From Viridibacillus sp050279675 (lineage in GTDB: Bacteria > Bacillota > Bacilli > Bacillales_A > Planococcaceae): a stretch of 11,281 bases of DNA. Positions 5,881-11,281 of this stretch are shown here, piece by piece. The DNA lies in NCBI RefSeq assembly GCF_050279675.1, contig NZ_JBNNUK010000038.1, positions 1-11,281 of the forward strand, given 5' to 3'. Below the pieces are notes generated by a model. The model searched no databases and was not told where the DNA came from. It saw only the letters and a program-made list of their open reading frames with translations. The position numbers and the translations under genes are program-made. Every line of letters starts with the position of its first letter. The first letter of the stretch is position 1.

Positions 5881-6987
5881 TTATTTGACTAATTTCCAAA
5901 AGTTTGGCCCATAGTTATTGTTCTTAATAAAAATTTTTAATTCATTAAAAGGCAAGGCTTCTCCTACTTTTAATTTATAGATTTTATTATTTATAGGGGA
6001 ACCAAAAGAAATATCTAATTGTTTGTCATTGAGATTAAATAGTATAGAATGAACAGTTCCGAAATTTTCCTCAAAATTGTGTACTGTTACACCATTAGGG
6101 TATTCCTTTAACATTAATTGTTGTAATTCATTCTTTGTAATAAAATTATTATTTTCTAAGTTGTTTTTCAAGAAATTATAACGCATTTCAGATTGTTCTA
6201 ATTTCCCGCGTTCTAACTTAATTATTTCTGGCATTACAGCATGATTAGTTGCAATAAAAAATCCTGATTTTTTATTGCCTCTTTCTACAACCTTTTTTCC
6301 ATCATAAGTTTCTATTAAAGCTGCATTACCATTTGCATCTGCTAGAAGCAAATTCATATTTGTTCCAATAGGCATATTCTCTAAATAGGTAATTCCTTCC
6401 TCAACATCTTTGCAATTTTCAAGTAAAGCTCTTACTATTACCATAAACTGCAGTCCTTTTATGATAGGCTTTTTCATTCCCGGATGTTTTCCAACAGGAA
6501 TACCACATGAGGCAAAAGCTACACAGAATCCCTCTTCATTTAAGCCTTCACTTCGACCAAAGTAAGAAACAGAGAATCCGGTATGACTGTATTTCCCTTT
6601 TACCTTGGTTGTACAGAGTCTCATATCAGATATAGCTGGTGACAAATCGTAATTTCTAAGGACATAGGTTTTACCATCACTTGTTTTAGATGGCAAAACA
6701 GCGCCTAAACTACATCCCCCTGGTTGTAGCAAAGTTTCATCAAAAAAGTTAAGATAACTAGGCTTTACATTTAATGAATCTGCAAATCCTTGTAGCTCTT
6801 CGTTTAAACCAGGACAGTATTGGTCTATTAGTTTTTTCGTATCCTTAAATTTTGTTTCATCTATTGATTCAGATGATAAAATTACATTCATTGCATTAGG
6901 ATTTTTTTTTATTTCCTCTCCCTGCCGTCTACCAATTTCATAACTATTGCCTTCAAGATAAGAAAAAGAAGCTTGAATTGAATTCAT
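5881..6987 (-). CDS. C45-family Ntn hydrolase (penicillin acyltransferase-like)
   Basis: The start is the ATG at 6987, with GGAGAG 8 bp upstream. The product has 368 residues. The family (acyl-CoA:6-aminopenicillanate acyltransferase, peptidase C45) folds as an N-terminal-nucleophile hydrolase that cuts itself before a Cys. Here Cys92 in GGCSLGAV is the expected nucleophile, after a pro-segment of 91 residues. R111-N-Y-D is the typical strand after it, and N212 in NMNLLLADANGN and the TNH motif at 247-249 match further family positions. There is no signal peptide, so it is cytosolic. It acts on amide or acyl bonds, but the real substrate in bacilli is unknown. It is second in an operon, 56 bp after a paralogue, under a MerR-type promoter. 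Confidence 0.85.
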   Translation of the reverse strand: MNSIQASFSYLEGNSYEIGRRQGEEIKKNPNAMNVILSSESIDETKFKDTKKLIDQYCPGLNEELQGFADSLNVKPSYLNFFDETLLQPGGCSLGAVLPSKTSDGKTYVLRNYDLSPAISDMRLCTTKVKGKYSHTGFSVSYFGRSEGLNEEGFCVAFASCGIPVGKHPGMKKPIIKGLQFMVIVRALLENCKDVEEGITYLENMPIGTNMNLLLADANGNAALIETYDGKKVVERGNKKSGFFIATNHAVMPEIIKLERGKLEQSEMRYNFLKNNLENNNFITKNELQQLMLKEYPNGVTVHNFEENFGTVHSILFNLNDKQLDISFGSPINNKIYKLKVGEALPFNELKIFIKNNNYGPNFWKLVK

Positions 6988-7043
6988 ATTTGTCTCTCTC
7001 CAGTTCGAATTTTTGATTAATGTCTTTATTAGACAAGAGGGAT

Positions 7044-8027
7044 TTATTTTAAAACAGCATCTATCAATCGTCTATCTGATACATATTTTGCTTTGTTTGG
7101 TTGTCCCTCAGCTCTGTTTATATCTAATGTATTTAAGTTTGCTACAACAGAGAAGAGCGTACCAAAATTTTGTTCTTTTAAATTTAAACAAACATGTCCT
7201 TGGGTGTCTGACATAATTGATTGTGCAATGGAAAGAGTCATTTTATTGACGTTTTCTTTAAGTCGTACATCTAATGTTTCAAAACGTTCTTTTGATTTGC
7301 TCCAATTCCAGCTTTCAGATACTGATGTACTTTCGCGATGATTGGTACAATGAATATAATTATTGGTAGGAAAACGTACTTGATAGTCATTAGGAGTAAC
7401 TTCTACAACAGCCATATTCCCTAATGGATCTGCTAACAAGTAGTTATTAGCTACCGAACTGGGGAATCTTTTTAATACTTCTATTCCTTCATCCACAGTA
7501 CAACAATTTTCTAAAATATATTTAACAGCAAAATAAAAATTCAATCCGGGCTTAATTCCCTCATGAGGAACTGATGTAATTCCTACAAATAAACCATGTT
7601 GATTTATACCATCAACTTTTCCAATAAAACAATCTGAATGACCCACATATTTATTTTTGCCTTCAAAACAAACTAATGAGGATTCTGTTATTTTCTTTAA
7701 ATTTAGGAGCATATCATAATTACGTCCAACAATCATTTCTCTTCCATTGAATGCTGAGAAAATGCTACATTGACCGGCCATTTCAAATACTCCTATACTT
7801 AAAAGAAAAGAACTTACTTCTTCAAAAGAAGAATGACAGCCTTCTGCAAATCCTTGTATTTCCTTCACAATACTAGGGTCAAATTCAGTAAGAATAGGTT
7901 TGCATTGCTCCCCGAATTTTAACTTTTCTTCTGTTACTTTCGGAAATCGAAATCCATTTTTATAAAGGATTTCTGCGTAATGCTTACCTGCCTCGTAAGC
8001 ATTTCCTTTCAATCTCGGATGATACAT
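7044..8027 (-). CDS. Second C45-family Ntn hydrolase, divergent paralogue
   Basis: The start is the ATG at 8027, with GGAGGG 8 bp upstream. The product has 327 residues. The likely nucleophile is Cys87 in AGQCSIFSAF, followed by G101-R-N-Y-D, GKVDGINQHGLFVG (compare EGLNEEGFCVA in the neighbour), ANNYLLADPLGN (193-204) and TNH (228-230). The residue before the Cys is Gln rather than the Gly of the neighbour, which may affect self-processing. It lacks the neighbour's last 40 residues or so. It is cytosolic, substrate unknown. It is the promoter-proximal gene of the C45 pair, starting 101 bp after the MerR gene's stop. Sequence divergence from the neighbour suggests different substrates or partner subunits. 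Confidence 0.85.
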   Translation of the reverse strand: MYHPRLKGNAYEAGKHYAEILYKNGFRFPKVTEEKLKFGEQCKPILTEFDPSIVKEIQGFAEGCHSSFEEVSSFLLSIGVFEMAGQCSIFSAFNGREMIVGRNYDMLLNLKKITESSLVCFEGKNKYVGHSDCFIGKVDGINQHGLFVGITSVPHEGIKPGLNFYFAVKYILENCCTVDEGIEVLKRFPSSVANNYLLADPLGNMAVVEVTPNDYQVRFPTNNYIHCTNHRESTSVSESWNWSKSKERFETLDVRLKENVNKMTLSIAQSIMSDTQGHVCLNLKEQNFGTLFSVVANLNTLDINRAEGQPNKAKYVSDRRLIDAVLK

Positions 8028-8072
8028 AGTAATTTCCCTCCGTTATTTCTTATTATTTCTTTGTATATATAA

Positions 8073-8103
8073 AGAATAAACCCTCCAGTAGGTGGAGAGT
8101 TTA
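8073..8103 (-). promoter_or_regulatory. MerR-type promoter with operator dyad
   Basis: On the minus strand TAAACT (8098-8103) and TATTCT (8073-8078) are 19 bp apart, the long spacing that MerR-family activators correct by twisting DNA. The interval is a dyad, TAAACTCTCCA and TGGAGGGTTTA around CCTAC, with one mismatch. It resembles BmrR-type sites (CTCTCC with GGAGG). It lies between the MerR gene and the first C45 gene. Confidence 0.8.
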
Positions 8104-8128
8104 CCCTGTTTCTATATAAAGCTGTTAC

Positions 8129-8980
8129 TTAACTATCGTTCTTGATAACCTGTATACATATTTTGGTGATAAACTCTGAGGGATGTCTGTTTAAATCTGG
8201 TCGTATCTCTCTTATGTTAAAATCGGAAGGAACAAGTCCTTTTTCATAAATCTCTATCTCTTTCCCTACATGGGTTAGATTCTGTTCCATTATCCAATTT
8301 TTCAACATTTCATATCCTACTTCCAGCTCTGAATAAGGTCCTTTAACAATCAGGCATGCGTATGTCCCACTAGCTAAAATTCTACAACCGTCTATTTTTT
8401 TCGTATCTTTTATTGGTAGAAGTAGTTCTACATCTGCCTCTTTTTGATTCAAATCTCGTTCGTGAAAGATAGCCATAAGTTTTCCTGTAATCACGAGATT
8501 AAAAGCGTAAACTCGATCAAATAAATTTTTAACCAACCTATCAATAAATTTAACCTTTATTTTCTCACGAATCGTATAAACTAGTATTTCCTTTCGATTT
8601 TCAATAGAACAGTCATATAAAATAGGTCCCGAAATTATAGAAGCCTCTTTTTCGATTTGTATTTTTAACCGATTCATCTCTTCTATTTGTTTGGACATTT
8701 GTTTTTTTTGATCCTCAAGTTCATCAATTTTATGTTCTAATATGCTTTTCCAATGTATCTGATCAGAGCATTCAATAAATTCCTTAATCGTAGCTAAGGA
8801 GAATTGACAACTTTTTAGAAGCATAATTTTTTTCATGATTTGAATTTTGTCATAGTCATAATACCGATAGTTTGTTACAGGATCTATGTAAGAAGGTTTT
8901 AGTAATCCGATGTCGCTATAGTAGCGTAATGTTTTAATGGGAATATTACATATTTCAGAAAATTTACCTATAGAGTACAT
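8129..8980 (-). CDS. BmrR-like MerR-family regulator with GyrI-like domain
   Basis: The start is the ATG at 8980, after AAAGGGAG. The product has 283 residues. Residues 1-70 are a MerR winged helix (YSIGKFSEICNIPIKTLRYY, then DIGLLKPSYIDPVTNYRYY). About 75-110 is a coiled-coil dimer helix (DELEDQKKQMSKQIEEMNRL). About 125-283 is a GyrI-like effector domain (VELLLPIKDT, GPYSELEVGYEMLKNWI, EIEIYEKGLVPSD). BmrR-type proteins use this domain to bind hydrophobic or cationic drugs and then activate a gene next door. The dyad promoter 26 bp after the stop suggests it activates the two C45 hydrolase genes, whose substrate or product may be the ligand. There are no metal-binding Cys pairs of the MerR type. 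Confidence 0.88.
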   Translation of the reverse strand: MYSIGKFSEICNIPIKTLRYYSDIGLLKPSYIDPVTNYRYYDYDKIQIMKKIMLLKSCQFSLATIKEFIECSDQIHWKSILEHKIDELEDQKKQMSKQIEEMNRLKIQIEKEASIISGPILYDCSIENRKEILVYTIREKIKVKFIDRLVKNLFDRVYAFNLVITGKLMAIFHERDLNQKEADVELLLPIKDTKKIDGCRILASGTYACLIVKGPYSELEVGYEMLKNWIMEQNLTHVGKEIEIYEKGLVPSDFNIREIRPDLNRHPSEFITKICIQVIKNDS

Positions 8981-9011
8981 TATATTCTCCCTTTACAAAT
9001 ACAAAATATTT

Positions 9012-9042
9012 ATTATAAATTAGTTCTAAACATCTTGCTCAA
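9012..9042 (-). promoter_or_regulatory. Probable promoter of the MerR-family gene
   Basis: TATAAT (9012-9017) lies 32 bp upstream of the start, and TTGAGC (9037-9042) is 19 bp further upstream. The long spacer could mean autoregulation, but no clear dyad lies between them. Confidence 0.5.
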
Positions 9043-9103
9043 TTTCCTGTAGTCTGCGATAAAACGAAGCCTTTGTTAGACGGAATGAGAATGCAGCTAG
9101 GTG

Positions 9104-9138
9104 TTTAAATCTCCTTATTCCACTAAAGTACCCGTTAG
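9104..9138 (-). repeat. Solo box B of the composite repeat
   Basis: CTAAAGTACCCGTTAG with the left flank TTTAAATCTCCTTATTCC, the same unit as at 207-242. It lies 5 bp after the stop of the small frameshifted gene. It has no hairpin, so it does not terminate transcription by itself. Confidence 0.75.
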
Positions 9139-9143
9139 TTTAA

Positions 9144-9307
9144 TTAGGAATTGAGCTCTTTTATTGCCAAGAAGTAAGTTCTGCTACCCATTATGATGCC
9201 TCCAGCAATACCGATTAAAGTACCAATTCCAATCCAGTGGGTGGATAAATATATACCTAAAATAAACATTACTAATCCAAAAAAAACAAAGTCCTCCCTT
9301 TTTTCAT
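9144..9307 (-). pseudogene. Small two-helix membrane protein, frameshifted in a T-run
   Basis: An ATG at 9307 with an excellent site (GGAGGAG, 9311-9317) opens a frame MKKGRTLFF that dies after 11 codons at TAG. The second frame continues from the T-run with about 44 good codons: GLVMFILGIYLSTHWIGI, then GTLIGIAGGIIMGSRTYFLA, and IKELNS before TAA (9144-9146). Adding one T to the run of eight (9279-9286) would join the two into a protein of about 54 residues with two hydrophobic segments. The second frame is also open back to a TTG at 9320 that lacks a site. A sequencing slip, phase variation or early decay are all possible. Confidence 0.55.
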
Positions 9308-9402
9308 ACTTCTCCTCCAATGACCATTATAAAAATTAATATACAAACTACTGAGGTAAGATAATAAAGTTGTTTGATTTCGGAAATCGAATCGTTAAGC
9401 AT
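9304..9402 (-). CDS. Tiny single-span membrane ORF, coupled to the next gene
   Basis: From ATG 9402 the frame encodes 32 residues: a polar start (MLNDSISEIKQLYY) and one hydrophobic span (LTSVVCILIFIMVI). It ends in ATGA, with its TGA overlapping the ATG of the small gene at 9307, a classic coupling arrangement. The ribosome binding site is poor, and the frame is open upstream into the end of the membrane protein gene, so the start is unsure. It begins 13 bp after the stop at 9416. Family unknown. Confidence 0.4.
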   Translation of the reverse strand: MLNDSISEIKQLYYLTSVVCILIFIMVIGGEV

Positions 9403-9415
9403 ACGCCACGCGATA

Positions 9416-10444
9416 CTAATCCATATTAGCTTTAATATGTTCTTTCAGTTCAATAGGAGCGTCAGTTTTAATTGCTACATAGTTATATTCTTTTTCAATC
9501 CCCATAAAGAGTGTCACCTTTTGAGGAGTTTTCATTTTTAAAATCAAATCTGGATATACCTTTTCAAAATCACGTATCACAAAGTCAATAGTGTCCTTTG
9601 AGAGTTTACGTTCTAAAATTGTTGAATCCTCAATCATACACTCAACATTAGAATAGTCAATTTTTGCACGTTTCATTAAACCTAATGACAGATAAAATGA
9701 TTCGTTAGTGAAATGAATTGGATTTAAACGCAACGCTTGTAGGTCCGCTAAGAAAAAAATAACCGAGTAAATATTTAACACTAATAAGATAATCGATAAA
9801 ATTGGAGCTTTTTCATGTAGCCAATAATGCACTCCTAATGTTTCTACTATTATGGCGTGAATCATCATGATTTGGAATGCAATAAAACTCGATTTTTTAT
9901 ACATTGTGATTCCTATTGGTGCTGTATTTTTCCAACTGCTGAATGCATAATAAAGCATAAGCAATTCAGAACAGATCATTTGAATAATTGGGTTGTTTCG
10001 CACGTAATGCTCCACTGCTTGCGAGAAAGAAAAAACGACAGGGAGGTTACTTCTCTTTACTTCATTTAGTATCTTCGGCATATAACGAATAAATGTAATG
10101 ATTAAAAAAAGCTCTAAAAGAATGATACAACCTTCTACAACGATGCCAATCCAAGTAATCGTTTCATAAGGCTCTAACAACGAAGATGGAATAAGAAAAC
10201 GAATTAAAATACATCCAAGTGCTGATAAAATAATTGCTGATTTAACCGTGAATTTATTGTGATATAGCATAATGAATAAAGGCAATAAAATAATTAAATC
10301 TAACATTGAACCTAGAACAATAGACTGGGTTTCTTCTGGTAATATCTTTGATCCTATTGAAGTTTGATATAACATAAAGTTACTACTAAAAATTAAAACC
10401 AGCATAATAATCCACATTGGCTTTGCTTTCTCAATCCAAGTCAT
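9416..10444 (-). CDS. Multi-spanning membrane protein of a MarR operon
   Basis: The preferred start is the ATG at 10444, 9 bp after AGGAG; an ATG at 10453 touches that site and is unlikely. The product has 342 residues. About seven hydrophobic segments lie in residues 8-235 (for example MWIIMLVLIFSSNFML, then GSMLDLIILLPLFIMLY), followed by a polar domain of about 105 residues (LGLMKRAKIDYSNVECMIED to the end), probably cytosolic. Homologues in bacilli are often labelled beta-carotene monooxygenase; I see no metal-binding His pattern to support that name. It starts 1 bp after the marR stop, so the two genes are co-transcribed. The MarR protein probably controls its level. A transporter or sensor role is possible but not shown. 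Confidence 0.75.
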   Translation of the reverse strand: MTWIEKAKPMWIIMLVLIFSSNFMLYQTSIGSKILPEETQSIVLGSMLDLIILLPLFIMLYHNKFTVKSAIILSALGCILIRFLIPSSLLEPYETITWIGIVVEGCIILLELFLIITFIRYMPKILNEVKRSNLPVVFSFSQAVEHYVRNNPIIQMICSELLMLYYAFSSWKNTAPIGITMYKKSSFIAFQIMMIHAIIVETLGVHYWLHEKAPILSIILLVLNIYSVIFFLADLQALRLNPIHFTNESFYLSLGLMKRAKIDYSNVECMIEDSTILERKLSKDTIDFVIRDFEKVYPDLILKMKTPQKVTLFMGIEKEYNYVAIKTDAPIELKEHIKANMD

Positions 10445-10445
10445 T

Positions 10446-10871
10446 TTACTCATCTCCTGCTAGCTTTGTCAGTTTTTCAAGTATACGTGCTAAATGCTGT
10501 AAATCTTCTATTGGTAGCATCCCATATAGATTTTCATTCATTTCTTTTTCTAGTAATACCATTTGCTCAAAATACTTTTCACTTTTCTCGGTTAATTGGA
10601 GTTTTATTTTTCTTCGATTTTCTTTGTCTATCGTTCTAATAATATACGCATTAACTTCGAGTTTATTTAATAATTGACTGATCGCACTGGTTGATACATT
10701 TAAGCTTTCTGCCAAATCTTTTGTTGAAGTAACCCCAGAACGAATTAATTCTAATACTAACACTTGTTTTGCCGTTAATTGATTATCGATATGCTTCTCG
10801 TATTTACTTGCTAATTGTATATTCAACTGTGTTTGTAAACTATTTATTTTTCCAACAAGTTCTTCTAACAT
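10446..10871 (-). CDS. MarR-family transcriptional regulator
   Basis: The start is the ATG at 10871, with AGGGTGGG just upstream. The product has 141 residues, normal for MarR. Helices at both ends form the dimer interface, and about 30-95 is the winged helix: LTAKQVLVLELIRSG, STKDLAESLNVSTSAISQLL (recognition helix), and the wing ending DKENRRKIKLQLTEKS. It is a cytosolic DNA-binding dimer, usually a repressor released by small phenolic or drug-like ligands. It leads the operon with the membrane protein. The 40-bp palindrome directly before its start is the likely operator. Confidence 0.88.
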   Translation of the reverse strand: MLEELVGKINSLQTQLNIQLASKYEKHIDNQLTAKQVLVLELIRSGVTSTKDLAESLNVSTSAISQLLNKLEVNAYIIRTIDKENRRKIKLQLTEKSEKYFEQMVLLEKEMNENLYGMLPIEDLQHLARILEKLTKLAGDE

Positions 10872-10875
10872 AAAC

Positions 10876-10915
10876 CCACCCTTTATTATTAAGTCACCTT
10901 AATAATAAAGGGTGG
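10876..10915 (-). promoter_or_regulatory. Perfect 18-bp-arm palindrome over the marR ribosome site
   Basis: Arms 10876-10893 and 10898-10915 are perfectly complementary around TCAC. The core TTAAG, GTGA, CTTAA resembles a MarR operator. In the minus-strand transcript the 3' arm carries AAAGGGTGG, the ribosome binding site, paired with CCACCCTTT. It lies about 120 bp downstream of the predicted transcription start, so a bound protein would act as a roadblock and the RNA hairpin would limit translation. Confidence 0.8.
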
Positions 10916-10960
10916 TTAATTTAATTTCAACGATAAATTTTTGTGTTTTTTTATACTTAG

Positions 10961-10980
10961 AAGAATATCAAAATATTCTT
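10961..10980. promoter_or_regulatory. Palindrome in the marR leader
   Basis: Arms AAGAATAT and ATATTCTT are perfectly complementary around CAAA. It lies in the leader between the promoter and the large palindrome, so it could be a second operator or a weak RNA hairpin. Confidence 0.45.
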
Positions 10981-11044
10981 TAAAAAATAGTATGAAAATC
11001 CATACACCTTTTTTAAACAACTTCTTTTGTTTTTAAACGCCTTT

Positions 11045-11072
11045 ATTATAAAAGTAACAACATTATTGTCAA
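11045..11072 (-). promoter_or_regulatory. Consensus sigma-A promoter of the marR operon
   Basis: TTGACA (11067-11072) and TATAAT (11045-11050) are perfect, with a 16-bp spacer. Transcription would start near 11038, giving a leader of about 165 nt before the marR start. No other gene lies between. Confidence 0.75.
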
Positions 11073-11117
11073 TCAACAACTACCGTTAATAATAATTCTT
11101 CGACGATAATAAATTAT

Positions 11118-11214
11118 CCTTGTTGAACTAACCTGCCCCGTTAGTTCAAGAAAGAAAAAAAGAGCTGCATATGCAACTCAATGATTTTCAAGTAAAGCAC
11201 CCGTTAGTTGAATA
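11118..11214 (-). repeat. Composite repeat, full copy 6
   Basis: Box A has perfect arms GAACTAAC and GTTAGTTC around CTGCCCC, with the hairpin at 11162-11179 and box B GTAAAGCACCCGTTAG. The centre matches copies 1 and 3 nearly base for base although it lies 7.5-10 kb away. It would end transcription of a minus-strand gene beyond the window. Confidence 0.9.
11155..11179 (-). terminator. Intrinsic terminator inside repeat copy 6
   Basis: Minus-strand GAGTTGC, ATAT and GCAGCTC are followed by seven T. It insulates the marR promoter, 80 bp downstream, from read-through. Confidence 0.75.
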
Positions 11215-11226
11215 AGAAAAGTGAAG

Positions 11227-11260
11227 CTTATTCAACAATCGCGCCCGTTTGTGGAATAAA
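11227..11260. repeat. Possible second repeat family beside copy 6
   Basis: CTTATTCAACAATCGCGCCC followed by GTTTGTGGAATAAA has short inverted ends (TTATTC and GAATAA) around a GC-rich core, like the composite repeat boxes but with a different core. There is only one copy here, so its repeat nature is inferred from this resemblance. Confidence 0.35.
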
Positions 11261-11281
11261 ATGACAAGGTCACTGAAATAA

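Noticed and set aside
7013..7341. Two overlapping plus-strand open frames
   Set aside because: Both lie antisense to the end of the second C45 gene and lack start signals.
9020..9106. Short plus-strand peptide ending CDKTKPLLDGMRMQLGV
   Set aside because: It looks protein-like and ends at the solo box B, but it has only about two dozen codons, overlaps the MerR gene promoter and has no start signal, so it could be a relic or chance.
9416..10444. Name beta-carotene 15,15'-monooxygenase for the membrane protein
   Set aside because: Nothing in the sequence supports the chemistry; there is no visible iron-binding His set in a beta-propeller, and the protein is mostly membrane helices.
9857..10677. 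Plus-strand open frames opposite the membrane protein and MarR genes
   Set aside because: They are shadows of well-supported minus-strand genes.
1149..11214. True integron attC sites
   Set aside because: The palindromic AACTAAC/GTTAGTT boxes resemble core sites in outline, but the GTTRRRY/RYYYAAC pattern and the usual pairs of inner boxes are not met, and no integrase gene lies in the window. Only the layout is similar.

Overview
The window is AT-rich DNA from a low-GC Gram-positive bacterium, most likely a Bacillaceae relative. The support is strong AGGAGG-type ribosome binding sites, consensus sigma-A promoters, families typical of Bacillus (DUF2975 with a YozG-like regulator, DUF3955, DUF3953, a BmrR-like MerR regulator) and U-tailed hairpin terminators. 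Genus and species cannot be fixed from the window. Every protein gene called with confidence is on the minus strand.

The most striking structure is a family of composite intergenic repeats of about 90 bp: six full copies (1149, 3138, 3544, 4670, 5281, 11118) and four solo half-copies (207, 1025, 1587, 9104), all in one orientation apart from possible scraps. Read on the minus strand, a full copy is box B (CTAACGGGGTGCTTTAG), a hairpin with a U-run, then box A (AACTAAC, GGGGCAG, GTTAGTT). The copies cut the window into short, mostly single-gene segments. Stop codons usually lie 0-50 bp from one copy and start codons 35-170 bp from the next, so the layout looks like an array of terminator-ended gene cassettes.

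From left to right: a membrane-protein scrap (11-136); a membrane-anchored C39-like cysteine peptidase (363-977); a three-helix small membrane protein (1252-1515); an operon of DUF2975 membrane protein, YozG-like XRE regulator and DUF3955 membrane protein (2695 down to 1754) with a near-consensus promoter and an upstream palindrome; a relic zone where a broken SAM methyltransferase abuts an IS110 transposase fragment (2817-3118); DUF3953 protein (3222-3470); a class C beta-lactamase-fold serine hydrolase (3689-4615); a hypothetical soluble protein (4767-5234); a MazG-like relic (5435-5701); two tandem C45/penicillin acyltransferase-like Ntn hydrolases (5881-8027) behind a BmrR-like MerR regulator (8129-8980), with a MerR-type 19-bp-spacer promoter between regulator and hydrolases; and a MarR regulator (10446-10871) leading an operon with a multi-spanning membrane protein (9416-10444) and two tiny membrane ORFs, one apparently frameshifted.

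Two units look like inducible sensor modules. In the MerR-C45 unit the regulator probably binds a dyad between -35 and -10 and switches on two hydrolases. In the MarR unit a perfect 18-bp-arm palindrome both resembles an operator and would bury the marR ribosome binding site. No rRNA, tRNA, CRISPR array, intact insertion sequence or integrase was found.
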